From Cupriavidus sp. D39 (lineage in GTDB: Bacteria; Pseudomonadota; Gammaproteobacteria; Burkholderiales; Burkholderiaceae), in assembly GCF_026627925.1 (NCBI RefSeq), contig NZ_JAPNLE010000009.1, forward strand, positions 3,906,001 to 3,970,000: a DNA stretch of 64,000 bases, written 5' to 3'. The position numbers and the translations under genes are program-made. This document shows positions 29,329-37,759 of the stretch, one piece after another. Within the stretch, counting starts at the first letter, position 1. The number at the start of each line of letters is the position of its first letter. The notes under the pieces were generated by a model. The model had not been told where the DNA came from. It did no database searches and saw only the letters and a list, made by a program, of their open reading frames with translations.

Positions 29329-30519
29329 ATGCCGCAGATCACGACCGCCGTGCGCGACTACCGCCTGGCCATGATGCACGCGCTGATGGACCGCATCCAC
29401 GTTGGCGCGCTGGTGTTCAGCACGCCGGATTTTTTCCAGTTCGCCACCAACTTCCAGCTGGATGTCTGGCCATGGGAGCGCCCCGTATTCGTGTTCGTGC
29501 CGCGCAACGGCGAACCCTTCGCGGTGATGAACGAACTGTCCACCAACCACATGCGCCTGTGCACGGAAAGGGAGAAGGTCTGGCTGCGCGACGTGACGTA
29601 CTACGCCGAGCATCCGCGCGTGTCGCAGCGGCTGGCGCTGGCGCCGCAACTACCCGAGGTGGTGGCGTCGCTGCTGGCATCGCATGGGCTGAGCGGCTCG
29701 CGCATTGCCGTGGATGTAGCTCATCCGATCCTCGCAGCGGCGCAGCGCTACCTGCCGGAACTCACGCTGCGCCCGGCCATGGCCGAGATGCGCGGCATGC
29801 GCTGGGTCAAGCATGCGGAAGAACTGCAGGTGATGCGCGAGCTTGGGAGCCTGACCGACTGGGTGCAGGACCGCTACCGCGAGAACATTCGCCCGGGGCG
29901 GCTGGTGCAGGAGCTGGACCACGCCATGTCAGCGCTGATGGTGGAGGAGGCCGCGCGCCGCTTCCCCGGCGAGGATTTCGACATCCTCAAATGCTGGACG
30001 CTGACGGGACCGGCCTCGGCCTCGCCGCATGGCGACGGCGCCGCGTGCGGCGCGCGCATCGCGCCCGGCGATACCATCGTGAACCTGATCCTGCCGCGCT
30101 TGAACGGCTACTACGTGGAGAACGAGCGCACGTGGTTCTGCGGTAAACCGGACGAGCGCCAGGCACGCTGCTACCAGGTTGCCGCCGAGGCCACAGACGC
30201 GGCGGTGGCGGCCGCGGTGACCGGGCGCCGCGTCTGCGACATGGACGCCGCCGCGCAGGCCGTGATCGAGCGTGCGGGGCTGGGCGAGACCATCTTCCAC
30301 CGCACCGGCCACGCGGTCGGGCTGATGCTGCACGAGTATCCGGAAGACATGGCCTTCAACACGCGCGCGCTGCTGGGCGGCGAGGTCTACTCGGCGGAGC
30401 CGGGGATCTATGTCTACGGGCTGGGCGGTTTCCGGCTCGACGATACGGTCGTGGTGGGCGAGCGCCCCGAGGTCATCGTGAAGACGCCAAAAACGCTGGA
30501 GTATGCAACGGTGGCGTGA
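29329..30519 (+). CDS. M24-fold (creatinase/Xaa-Pro peptidase-like) protein with altered metal site
   Basis: A 396-residue pita-bread-fold protein. The N-terminal creatinase domain runs to ~165, then the M24 domain. Of the five usual metal ligands, His is present in HRTGHAVGLMLHEYP and Glu in SAEPGIY. The first Asp (of the usual DxG) is Leu in NLILPRLNGYY, the second Asp is Glu in VENERTW, and the final Glu is Asp in FRLDDT. It may therefore be a metal-independent creatinase-like hydrolase rather than an aminopeptidase. ATG 29329 follows AAGGAGAC. Confidence 0.85.
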   Translation: MPQITTAVRDYRLAMMHALMDRIHVGALVFSTPDFFQFATNFQLDVWPWERPVFVFVPRNGEPFAVMNELSTNHMRLCTEREKVWLRDVTYYAEHPRVSQRLALAPQLPEVVASLLASHGLSGSRIAVDVAHPILAAAQRYLPELTLRPAMAEMRGMRWVKHAEELQVMRELGSLTDWVQDRYRENIRPGRLVQELDHAMSALMVEEAARRFPGEDFDILKCWTLTGPASASPHGDGAACGARIAPGDTIVNLILPRLNGYYVENERTWFCGKPDERQARCYQVAAEATDAAVAAAVTGRRVCDMDAAAQAVIERAGLGETIFHRTGHAVGLMLHEYPEDMAFNTRALLGGEVYSAEPGIYVYGLGGFRLDDTVVVGERPEVIVKTPKTLEYATVA

Positions 30520-30548
30520 CGCGGGCGACAAGTGGGGGATGACGGGGG

Positions 30549-30935
30549 ATGACGGGGGAAGCCGTATGTGGCCGGTGGTCATCGTCGCGGGCATTGGCGC
30601 GCAATTCCTTCGGCCAAAGGCAGGCGCCGCACGCCGGCGGGGTGGTGGTGCTGTTCGTCGATCTCGACCGCTGCGGCATCAGCGCCTCGCTGGACGATTT
30701 CGGCTCCGGATACTCGAGCCTGGCCTACCTGACGCGCCTGCCGGTTGCGACACTCAAGATAGACAAGTCGTTTGTTGCTGTGCTTGGCAGTGCGCCCAAG
30801 GCACTGGCCGTCATTCGCGGGGTCATCGCGCTGGCGCGCTCGGTGATGGGCCACAACGCCGTCGCGCGGGGGATTGACGCGGCGCGGCAACAGCCCCGCC
30901 GTGCCGCAAGCATGAGCCGTCCCGGAGGTGCATAA
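30549..30935 (+). pseudogene. GGDEF-EAL gene remnant with internal deletion
   Basis: A 128-codon frame whose first third ends in GGVVVLFVDLDR, the start of a GGDEF domain. It is joined directly to ISASLDDFGSGYSSLAYLTRLPVATLKIDKSFV, the middle of an EAL domain. GGDEF, the EAL motif and most catalytic residues are missing. The end (GHNAVARGIDAARQQ) is a degraded form of the usual GxxVVAEGIET. I read this as the scar of a large internal deletion in an old c-di-GMP enzyme gene, not as a functional protein. Confidence 0.72.
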
Positions 30936-31013
30936 TCGCTCACCGATACGTCGAGCCCTAGCCCGATTTCGCCGGTCTCAACATACATTCATGACTGGAT
31001 GTATAATTCCGTA

Positions 31014-31040
31014 ATTATTCGCTTGTCCCCAAGCGATTAT
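31014..31040. promoter_or_regulatory. AT-rich promoter-like region with hairpin
   Basis: An unusually AT-rich patch for this genome, containing GTATAATTCC at 31001-31010 (a -10-like TATAAT). It is followed by a hairpin, TCGCTTG-TCCC-CAAGCGA (31019-31036), upstream of the small gene at 31055 and the PagL-like gene. It is a possible promoter with a leader hairpin. Confidence 0.4.
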
Positions 31041-31054
31041 TGCGGAAATTGACC

Positions 31055-31144
31055 ATGACTTACCGATTTATTGCCGGGTGCATGACCGCCTGGCTCGCGA
31101 TCTGCGTGACCGCGGGCTGGGTAGTGGAACGCCTCTGGTCCTGA
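31055..31144 (+). CDS. Possible 29-residue single-span membrane peptide
   Basis: ATG to TGA frame encoding a 29-residue peptide with one hydrophobic segment (IAGCMTAWLAICVTAGWVV) and a short C-terminal tail, ERLWS. It follows a TATAAT-like promoter at ~31003 and lies 82 bases before the PagL-like gene. I recognise no family and no clear Shine-Dalgarno, so it could equally be a leader peptide or chance. Confidence 0.35.
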   Translation: MTYRFIAGCMTAWLAICVTAGWVVERLWS

Positions 31145-31226
31145 GTACGGGTGGTCGGCTTTGCCGCTGGGAGGTGGCAAGGTTTTCGCTAGGACTTGCC
31201 ATTCTTCGCGGTAATTACCACCCATC

Positions 31227-31811
31227 ATGCACATGACCAACGACAAGAAGAACGCCGGCCTTGCCCACCGGTTTGCATTGCGTATCAAGGCGCTTGGCGC
31301 CGCTGCTGCCCTCGGCGCATGCGCTGCCGCGCACGCCGATCCTGGGGTGCACGTGGCCATCGGCCGCGATCCCGGCCACAACATCGACAAGTACGAAGTT
31401 GGCGTGAACTGGGATTCCGGCTTTGCCTGGGGCAACCCGCAGGGCTGGCTGGCCAAGCTGCAGTGGGAGGCCGAACTGGCCGAATGGAACGCCCGCAGCG
31501 GCACCAATCACCAGAACGTGACCGAATTCGGCTTCTCGCCGATCCTGCGCGTGGAGAAGCGCGGCGGCTCGCTGGTGCCTTTCCTGGAAGCTTCGGTTGG
31601 TGTGCGCATGATGAGCCACAAGGCCACCTCGGACGAGCACCGCTCCGGCAGCCTGTTCCAGTTCTCCGACATGATCGGCGTGGGCATGGCCTTTGGCCCC
31701 AAGACTGCCTACGAAGCCGGCTTCCGCTACCAGCACGTCTCCAACGCCGGTATCAAGCAGCCCAATCCGGGCAGCGGTTTTTACACGGGTTACGTGCGCT
31801 ATCGCTTCTGA
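31227..31811 (+). CDS. pagL: PagL-like lipid A 3-O-deacylase
   Basis: An outer-membrane beta-barrel of 194 residues that would remove the 3-O acyl chain of lipid A. A signal peptide ends around AAAHADPGV. Alternating beta-strand residues fill the body, and the C-terminus is aromatic (GYVRYRF), as in barrels. The active-site region reads RYQHVSNAGIKQPNPG, with the His-x-Ser of PagL. ATG 31227 is used; a second ATG two codons later is possible. Its 3' end overlaps the convergent MocR gene by about 13 bases. Confidence 0.87.
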   Translation: MHMTNDKKNAGLAHRFALRIKALGAAAALGACAAAHADPGVHVAIGRDPGHNIDKYEVGVNWDSGFAWGNPQGWLAKLQWEAELAEWNARSGTNHQNVTEFGFSPILRVEKRGGSLVPFLEASVGVRMMSHKATSDEHRSGSLFQFSDMIGVGMAFGPKTAYEAGFRYQHVSNAGIKQPNPGSGFYTGYVRYRF

Positions 31812-33354
31812 ACTTGCAAAAATGGCTGGCCTGGCCTGATGCCGTGACGCTCAGGCCAGCTTGACCATGCCTGCGCGCGGGGCGCGCGTGGCGCGGGAGG
31901 CGGGTTCGGTTTCCACGCCTTGTGCTTCCTGCTGCGCAGCGCGTCAAAAAATCGCCACAGCGCGGGTTCATCGCTGGTGGCCACGTTGAACCGTATCCAG
32001 GGCGAGTCGCCTTCTTCCGGCTCGAAATAAGACCCCGGCGCCAGCCAGATGCCGTGCTCCAGCGCCAGCGTCGCCAGGCGGTTGCCCGACAGCGCGGCCT
32101 GGTCGCCGCCGTTTTCCGGCTGCATCCTTGCCCAGGCGAACATCCCGCCTTCCGGGCGCAGCATCACCTCCAGCCCGTGCGCTTCCATCTTCTCCGTGAT
32201 CCGGTCCTGCTGGGCGCGCAGCCGCTCCGCCAGCGCCGCCACATGGCGGCCATAGTGGCCGCTGGTCAGCACCGAGTACACCAGCCGCTCGGTCACTTCC
32301 GATGACGTCAGCCCCACGGCCATCTTGGTGCGGGCCAGCGCCTTGGCCAGTTCCGGGCTGGCCGCCAGGTAGCCGACCCGCAGCGACGGCGTGATCGTCT
32401 TGGAAAAGCCGTTCACGTAGATCACGTGCGAGAGCCCGTCCATGGCCGCCAGCATGGGCGAGCCTGCCGGCGCCAGCTCGCGGTAGATATCGTCCTCCAC
32501 CACCAGCAGCCGGTATTGCTCGGCCAGTTGCAGCACGCGGTGCGCGTTCATGCTGGTGAGCGTGCCGCCTGTGGGGTTCTGCAGCACCGTGTTGACGAAC
32601 AGCGCGCGCGGCGCGTGGGTGCGGATGGCGTGGTCCAGCGCGTCGGTGTCGAGCCCGCTTGCGGTGCGGCGCACGCCCACTACCTGCAAGCCGGCGAGGC
32701 GCAGGATTTGCAGCAGGTTGCAGTAGCAGGGTCTTCCACCAGCACGGTGTCGCCCGGGCGCAACAATGTGCGGACCACCAGGTCCAGCGCCTGCGTGGCG
32801 CCCTGGGTCAGCACCACTTGCTGGGCCTGCACCGGCATGCCGTACTGGCTGAGCCCGGCGGCGATATGCTCGCGCAGCGCGGCGAAGCCGTAAGGGTGGC
32901 CATAGCCCGAGACCTGCGCGGCGGGCACTCGCGCCGCCGCGCGCATGGCCTGGTGCAACCCTTCCTCGTTGAGCCAGTCGCCGGGCAACCAGCCCGCGCC
33001 CGCCTTGATCGGCACCGAATGATCGGCGAACACATCCGACAGCAGCCACGCGGCGTTGAGCCCCGGCGCCTCCCAGCGCGCCGCCGGCGCCTGGCCGGCC
33101 GGCGCGTGTCGGTGTGCCACCGTGTAGCCCGATCCCACGCGCGCGCTCAGGTAGCCCAGCGCGGTCAGGCGGCCGTAGGCCTCGGCCACGGTGAAGGTGC
33201 TGACCCCGTGCTGCTGGGCAAAGCGCCGCACCGACGGCAGCGCCACGCCAGCGCGCAGCACGCGCCGGTCCACTAGGCTGGCGATGCCGGCCACGATCTG
33301 CTCGGTGAGGGTGTCGCCGCTGCGCCGGCTGCGGACGAGTTCAAGGTTCAGCAT
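31799..33354 (-). CDS. MocR-type GntR/aminotransferase regulator (one-base frameshift)
   Basis: A PLP-dependent regulator with an N-terminal GntR HTH (LPSVRRFAQQHGVSTFTVAEAYGRL) and a class I aminotransferase-fold domain (TQGATQALDLV; GFSKTITPSLRVGYL, the PLP lysine region). The frame breaks after VLVEDP. One missing base in the plus-strand G3 at 32729-32731 restores CYCNLLQILRLAG. The repaired protein is 518 residues, about 40 longer than usual, with a Pro/Arg-rich tail, so a second error near 31900 is possible. It is divergent from the transaminase-mmsA operon, its likely target. Confidence 0.83.
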
Positions 33355-33375
33355 GCGTTACATGTAAGGATGGAC

Positions 33376-33570
33376 CTGTACAGTTTAATGGGCGTAGCGG
33401 TGCGATGGGAAGCAACGTCACGGTGCCGGGTTTTGCCGCGCTGCAACGTGAATCCGGCTGCTGGCGGGACTTTGGCTGTCGTGGCGAGCGATGCAACGGG
33501 ATCCACAGGCGTGATCGTACGCCTTGGGTATTTTTTGATCTGTACAGTTGCCTCACTCTTAACTGTACGG
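33376..33570. promoter_or_regulatory. Repeated AACTGTACRG boxes in the MocR/transaminase intergenic region
   Basis: Three related decamers sit between the divergent genes: CTGTACAGTT at 33376-33385 and 33540-33549 (reverse complement AACTGTACAG), and AACTGTACGG at 33561-33570, inverted to the second with an 11-base gap. They are candidate binding sites for the adjacent MocR-type regulator. Confidence 0.55.
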
Positions 33571-33713
33571 TAAGGCGAGGTTCTGTCGACCGTATATTCT
33601 TTAAGCCAGGCTGCGCCGCTACAGTGGCCGCATTCACCAGAATCAACTGACAACCCGGTGCGGCGCCAACCGCCGCCGCCCAAGCCAATACCAATTGCTC
33701 CTGAGGAGGACGT

Positions 33714-35045
33714 ATGGATGCCGCCAAGACTGTGATCCCCGATCTCGATGCCCTGTGGATGCCGTTTACCGCCAACCGCCAGTACAAGGCGGCCCCGCGC
33801 CTGCTCGACTCCGCCAGCGGCATGTATTACACCTCGCATGACGGCCGCCAGATCCTCGACGGTTGCGCCGGCCTGTGGTGCGTCGCTGCCGGCCATTGCC
33901 GCCAGGAGATCGCGGACGCGGTCGCCCGCCAGGTGCAGACCCTGGACTACGCGCCGCCTTTCCAGATGAGCCACCCGCTCACCTTCGAGGCCGCCACCAA
34001 GGTAGCCGCCATCATGCCGGCCGGGCTGGACCGCATCTTCTTCACCAATTCGGGCTCGGAATCGGTCGACACCGCGCTGAAGATCGCACTGGCGTATCAC
34101 CGCGCCCGTGGCGAGGGCCAGCGCACCCGCGTGATCGGCCGCGAGCGCGGCTATCACGGCGTTGGCTTTGGGGGCATGGCGGTCGGCGGCATCGGCCCCA
34201 ACCGCAAGGCCTTCTCGGCCAACCTGATGCCTGGCACGGACCACCTGCCGGCCACACTGAATATTGCCGAGGCAGCTTACTCCAAGGGCCAGCCGACCTG
34301 GGGCGCGCACCTGGCCGACGACCTGGAACGCATCCTGGCGCTGCACGACCCGTCCAACGTGGCCGCCGTCATCGTCGAGCCGCTGGCCGGCTCCGCCGGC
34401 GTGCTGGTGCCGCCGGTGGGCTACCTGGAAAAGCTGCGCGAGATCACCAGCAAGCACGGCATCCTGCTGATCTTCGACGAGGTCATCACCGCCTTCGGCC
34501 GCCTGGGCGCGGCCACAGCCGCCGAGCGCTTCAAGGTCACGCCGGACCTGATCACCATGGCCAAGGCCATCAACAACGCAGCCGTGCCGATGGGCGCGGT
34601 GGCGGTCCGGCGCGAAGTGCACGACACCGTGGTCAACGCCGCGGCACCGGGCGCCATCGAGTTCCTGCACGGCTACACCTATTCAGGCCACCCGCTGGCC
34701 ATGGCTGCTGCCATCGCTACGCTGGATATCTACAAGAACGAGAACCTGTTCGGCCGTGCGGCCGAGCTGGCGCCGAAGTTCGAAGCCGCGGTGCACGCCG
34801 TGCGCGGCGCGCCGCACGTAAAGGACATCCGCAACCTCGGGCTGGTCGCCGGCATCGAGCTGGAGCCGCGTCCCGGCCAGCCGGGCGCGCGCGGCTACGA
34901 AGCCTTCCTGAAATGCCTGGAGCGCGGCGTGCTGGTGCGCTTCACCGGCGACATCCTCGCCTTCTCGCCGCCGTTGATCATCACCGAGGCGCAGATCGAC
35001 GAGATGTTCGACACCGTGAAAACGGTCCTGCAAGAGCTGCAGTGA
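33714..35045 (+). CDS. Beta-alanine (omega-amino acid):pyruvate transaminase
   Basis: A class III PLP aminotransferase of 443 residues that transfers the amino group of beta-alanine or other omega-amino acids to pyruvate, giving malonate semialdehyde. Motifs are [21 protein letters not shown], the cofactor Asp in [12 protein letters not shown], and the Schiff-base Lys in [18 protein letters not shown]. The first residues ([15 protein letters not shown]) match the OapT/BauA type. Start ATG with GAGGAGGACGT upstream. It lies 46 bases before the semialdehyde dehydrogenase, and the pair forms a beta-alanine degradation operon. Confidence 0.93.
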   Translation: MDAAKTVIPDLDALWMPFTANRQYKAAPRLLDSASGMYYTSHDGRQILDGCAGLWCVAAGHCRQEIADAVARQVQTLDYAPPFQMSHPLTFEAATKVAAIMPAGLDRIFFTNSGSESVDTALKIALAYHRARGEGQRTRVIGRERGYHGVGFGGMAVGGIGPNRKAFSANLMPGTDHLPATLNIAEAAYSKGQPTWGAHLADDLERILALHDPSNVAAVIVEPLAGSAGVLVPPVGYLEKLREITSKHGILLIFDEVITAFGRLGAATAAERFKVTPDLITMAKAINNAAVPMGAVAVRREVHDTVVNAAAPGAIEFLHGYTYSGHPLAMAAAIATLDIYKNENLFGRAAELAPKFEAAVHAVRGAPHVKDIRNLGLVAGIELEPRPGQPGARGYEAFLKCLERGVLVRFTGDILAFSPPLIITEAQIDEMFDTVKTVLQELQ

Positions 35046-35091
35046 TTGCAGCGAATGCCGCGGCCGCAGAGACAAGACAAGGAACACTGAC

Positions 35092-36609
35092 GTGAACATC
35101 GCAGAGAACCGGCAGATCGCCGACATCGCGCACTACATCGGCGGCACCGTGCGCGCCGCCTCGTTGGACCGGTTTGCCGACGTCTTCAACCCGGCCACCG
35201 GCGCCGTGGCCGGGCGCGTGGCGCTCGGCTCGGCGCAGGACGTGGATGCCGCGGTGGCAGCGGCGCACGCCGCGTTCCCGGCCTGGTCCGAGACCGCGCC
35301 GCTCAAGCGCGCGCGCATCCTGTTCAAGTTCAAGGAGCTGCTCGACCGCCACCATGACGACCTCGCCGCGCTGATCACGCGCGAGCACGGCAAGGTGTTC
35401 TCGGATGCCAAGGGCGAAGTCACCCGCGGCGTCGAGATCGTGGAGTTTGCCTGCGGCATTCCCAACCTGCTCAAGACCGACTTCACCGATAACATCGGCG
35501 GTGGCATCGACAACTGGAACCTGCGCCAGCCGCTGGGCGTGGTGGCCGGCATCACGCCGTTCAACTTCCCTGTGATGGTGCCGATGTGGATGTTCCCGGT
35601 GGCGCTGGCCTGCGGCAACACCTTCGTGCTCAAGCCGTCCGAGCGCGATCCCTCGCCCTCGCTGCTGATTGCCGACCTGCTCAAGCAGGCTGGCTTGCCG
35701 GATGGCGTGTTCAACGTGGTGCAAGGCGGCAAGGAAGCCGTTGACGCGCTGCTGGCGCACAAGGACGTGCAGGCGCTGTCCTTCGTCGGCTCCACGCCGA
35801 TCGCCGAGTACATCTACACGGAAGGCACCAAGCGCGGCAAGCGCGTGCAGGCCCTGGGCGGCGCCAAGAACCACCTGGTGGTGATGCCCGACGCCGACCT
35901 CGACCAGGCCGTGGACGCGCTGATCGGCGCCGCCTATGGCTCGGCCGGCGAGCGCTGCATGGCCATTTCGGTCGCCGTGGCGGTGGGCGATGTCGCCGAC
36001 AAGCTGGTGCCGCGCCTGGCTGAGCGCGCGAAATCGCTGAAGATCCGCAACGGCATGGAAGACGATGCCGAGATGGGGCCGCTGGTGACCGCCGCGCACA
36101 AGGCCAAGGTCGAAGGCTATATCGCCAAGGGCGTGGAAGAAGGCGCCAAGCTGGTGACCGACGGCCGCGGCCACAAGGTCGAGGGACACGAAAACGGCTT
36201 CTATGTGGGCGGCACGCTGTTCGACAACGTCACGCCGGACATGACCATCTACAAGGAAGAAATCTTCGGCCCGGTGCTGTCAGTGGTGCGCGTGCATGAC
36301 CTGGCCGAAGCGGTGGACCTGATCAACGGCCACGAGTACGGCAACGGCGTGTCCTGCTACACCAGCGACGGCGGCGTGGCACGTGCGTTCTCGCGCCAGA
36401 TCCAGGTGGGCATGGTGGGTATCAACGTGCCGATCCCGGTGCCGATGGCATGGCACTCGTTCGGCGGGTGGAAGCGCTCGCTGTTTGGTGATCATCATGC
36501 TTATGGCGAGGAAGGCATTCGCTTCTACACGCGCTACAAGAGCATCATGCAGCGCTGGCCGGATAGTATTGGCAAGGGCGCGGAATTTACGATGCCGGTG
36601 GCTAAGTGA
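35092..36609 (+). CDS. mmsA: (Methyl)malonate-semialdehyde dehydrogenase, CoA-acylating
   Basis: Converts malonate semialdehyde or methylmalonate semialdehyde to acetyl-CoA or propionyl-CoA with NAD+ and CoA. It is 505 residues, starting at GTG 35092. ALDH motifs are [32 protein letters not shown], and the catalytic Cys in GERCMAIS. The [14 protein letters not shown] segment is typical of the CoA-dependent MmsA/IolA group. Together with the preceding transaminase it takes beta-alanine to acetyl-CoA. The function in valine breakdown would also suit icmF, 5 kb away. Confidence 0.94.
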   Translation: MNIAENRQIADIAHYIGGTVRAASLDRFADVFNPATGAVAGRVALGSAQDVDAAVAAAHAAFPAWSETAPLKRARILFKFKELLDRHHDDLAALITREHGKVFSDAKGEVTRGVEIVEFACGIPNLLKTDFTDNIGGGIDNWNLRQPLGVVAGITPFNFPVMVPMWMFPVALACGNTFVLKPSERDPSPSLLIADLLKQAGLPDGVFNVVQGGKEAVDALLAHKDVQALSFVGSTPIAEYIYTEGTKRGKRVQALGGAKNHLVVMPDADLDQAVDALIGAAYGSAGERCMAISVAVAVGDVADKLVPRLAERAKSLKIRNGMEDDAEMGPLVTAAHKAKVEGYIAKGVEEGAKLVTDGRGHKVEGHENGFYVGGTLFDNVTPDMTIYKEEIFGPVLSVVRVHDLAEAVDLINGHEYGNGVSCYTSDGGVARAFSRQIQVGMVGINVPIPVPMAWHSFGGWKRSLFGDHHAYGEEGIRFYTRYKSIMQRWPDSIGKGAEFTMPVAK

Positions 36610-37759
36610 TGGATTTGGATGACGGGGGGCGCTGATTGTGTTTGTTTGAGCAGTGATGGCTCTTGGACCCAACAGCCGTACGAAGACATCCCATTGCGGG
36701 ATTGGTCGCTGTTTATTTCGTCGGCGATGGCTGTTGAACCCAAAAGCCGTACGACATCCCCCTGCGGGGGCTGCCGGTCACTCTTCTTTGCGCGGCAAAG
36801 AAGACTAACGAGAAGAAAGCCGCCCTGCCGGGAGCAGAGCAATAAGGCTTTCGAATCTCGATGGTTTCGTCGTACGGCCCAGAGTGCCGGCGGGCTTCTG
36901 CCGATACCGGCTTGACCGGCCACGAACCTGCCAGCCTCCGGGATTCACGGTGCGGCCCCCGGTAGCAGACATCACTTGCTGCAAGCCGTCTGTCGCTCGC
37001 GCGGCATGGCCGGCCACGAAGTTGCTGGCGCACCGGTTCCGTCGTGGGCGCGGTGGCACCGGGTTGATAAGCCCGAGACCTTGACCACCGCGCCCGCCCC
37101 ACCACGAAACCATTGACGGGGGATGTGTCGTGGTGCTTCGCACCGGTAACGGCAGATGTGCGAATGGGCACCGCAAACGAGGTCAGGGGCCCCACGACGA
37201 AACCCATGGGTCATGCCATTGCGATGCCCTACGAGCCGGCAACAGCAGATGTCAGCAGTACTGTGGCCATACGACGAAACCAGCGCCCCTGGCACCCGCG
37301 ATGGCTCTGCCCCCGGCAGGGTCGGCTTTCTTCTCGTTAGTCTTCTTTGCCGACGCAAAGAAGAGTGACCGGCAGCCCCGCAGGGGGATGTCGTATGGCT
37401 ATTGGGTGCAAGAGCCAACGCCAATGAAACAGACAGCGACGCCCCCCGCAGGGGGATGTCGTATGGCCTTTGGGTGCAAGAGCCAACGCCAATGAAACAG
37501 ACAGCGACGCCCCCGCAGGGGAATGTCGTATCGCTTTTGGGTGCAATACCCAACGCCAATGAAACAGACAACGACGCCCCCCGCAGGGGAATGTCGTACG
37601 GCTCTTGGGTGCAAAACGCCAACACCGTTCAAACAATCAGCGACGCCCTTCACCCACCCAAATAAACACCGATCAGCTCAGAAGTGACGAATTCGCCGAT
37701 CTCCCACGCTAAAATACGCCGCTTTTCAAAGCCGCCCAGCGCGCCAGGAGTACCCGCCG
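36610..37759. repeat. Repeat island: imperfect ~1-kb palindrome between mmsA and permease
   Basis: A gene-free stretch of 1.15 kb. Long inverted arms lie at 36726-36840 and 37304-37421, near-identical over ~115 bases and including the hairpin-forming CTTCTTTG...CAAAGAAG and GCCGTACGACATCCCCCTGC. Inner arms with TGGTTTCGTCGTAYGGCC lie at ~36861-36880 and ~37263-37282. Further copies of a 68-bp unit extend each arm outward, two on the left (inverted) and four on the right. Frames crossing it are repeat-derived and not credible genes. Confidence 0.85.
37380..37650 (+). repeat. 68-bp tandem repeat array, four units
   Basis: Units start with GCAGGGG(G/A)ATGTCGTAYGGC at 37380, 37448, 37515 and 37583, a period of 68, 67 and 68 bases. 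Each continues with TTTGGGTGCAA.AGCCAACGCC and AATGAAACAGACAGCGACGC. Units differ by several substitutions, and the last decays. The period is not a multiple of three, which argues against coding. Confidence 0.85.

Noticed and set aside
33348..34670. A minus-strand open frame of 440 codons opposite the transaminase
   Set aside because: It is a shadow of a PLP transaminase with complete active-site motifs.
37380..37650. Possibility that the 68-bp tandem units are a CRISPR array
   Set aside because: The whole unit repeats, with no unique spacers of constant length, and no cas genes are present.
37110..37665. Small proteins on both strands within the 36.6-37.7 kb repeats
   Set aside because: All are translations of the repeat units, with period not divisible by three and shifting frames; such peptides are common false annotations.
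36610..37759. An insertion sequence or phage remnant as cause of the repeat island
   Set aside because: No transposase or integrase fragment is visible and no clear target-site duplication was found by eye.
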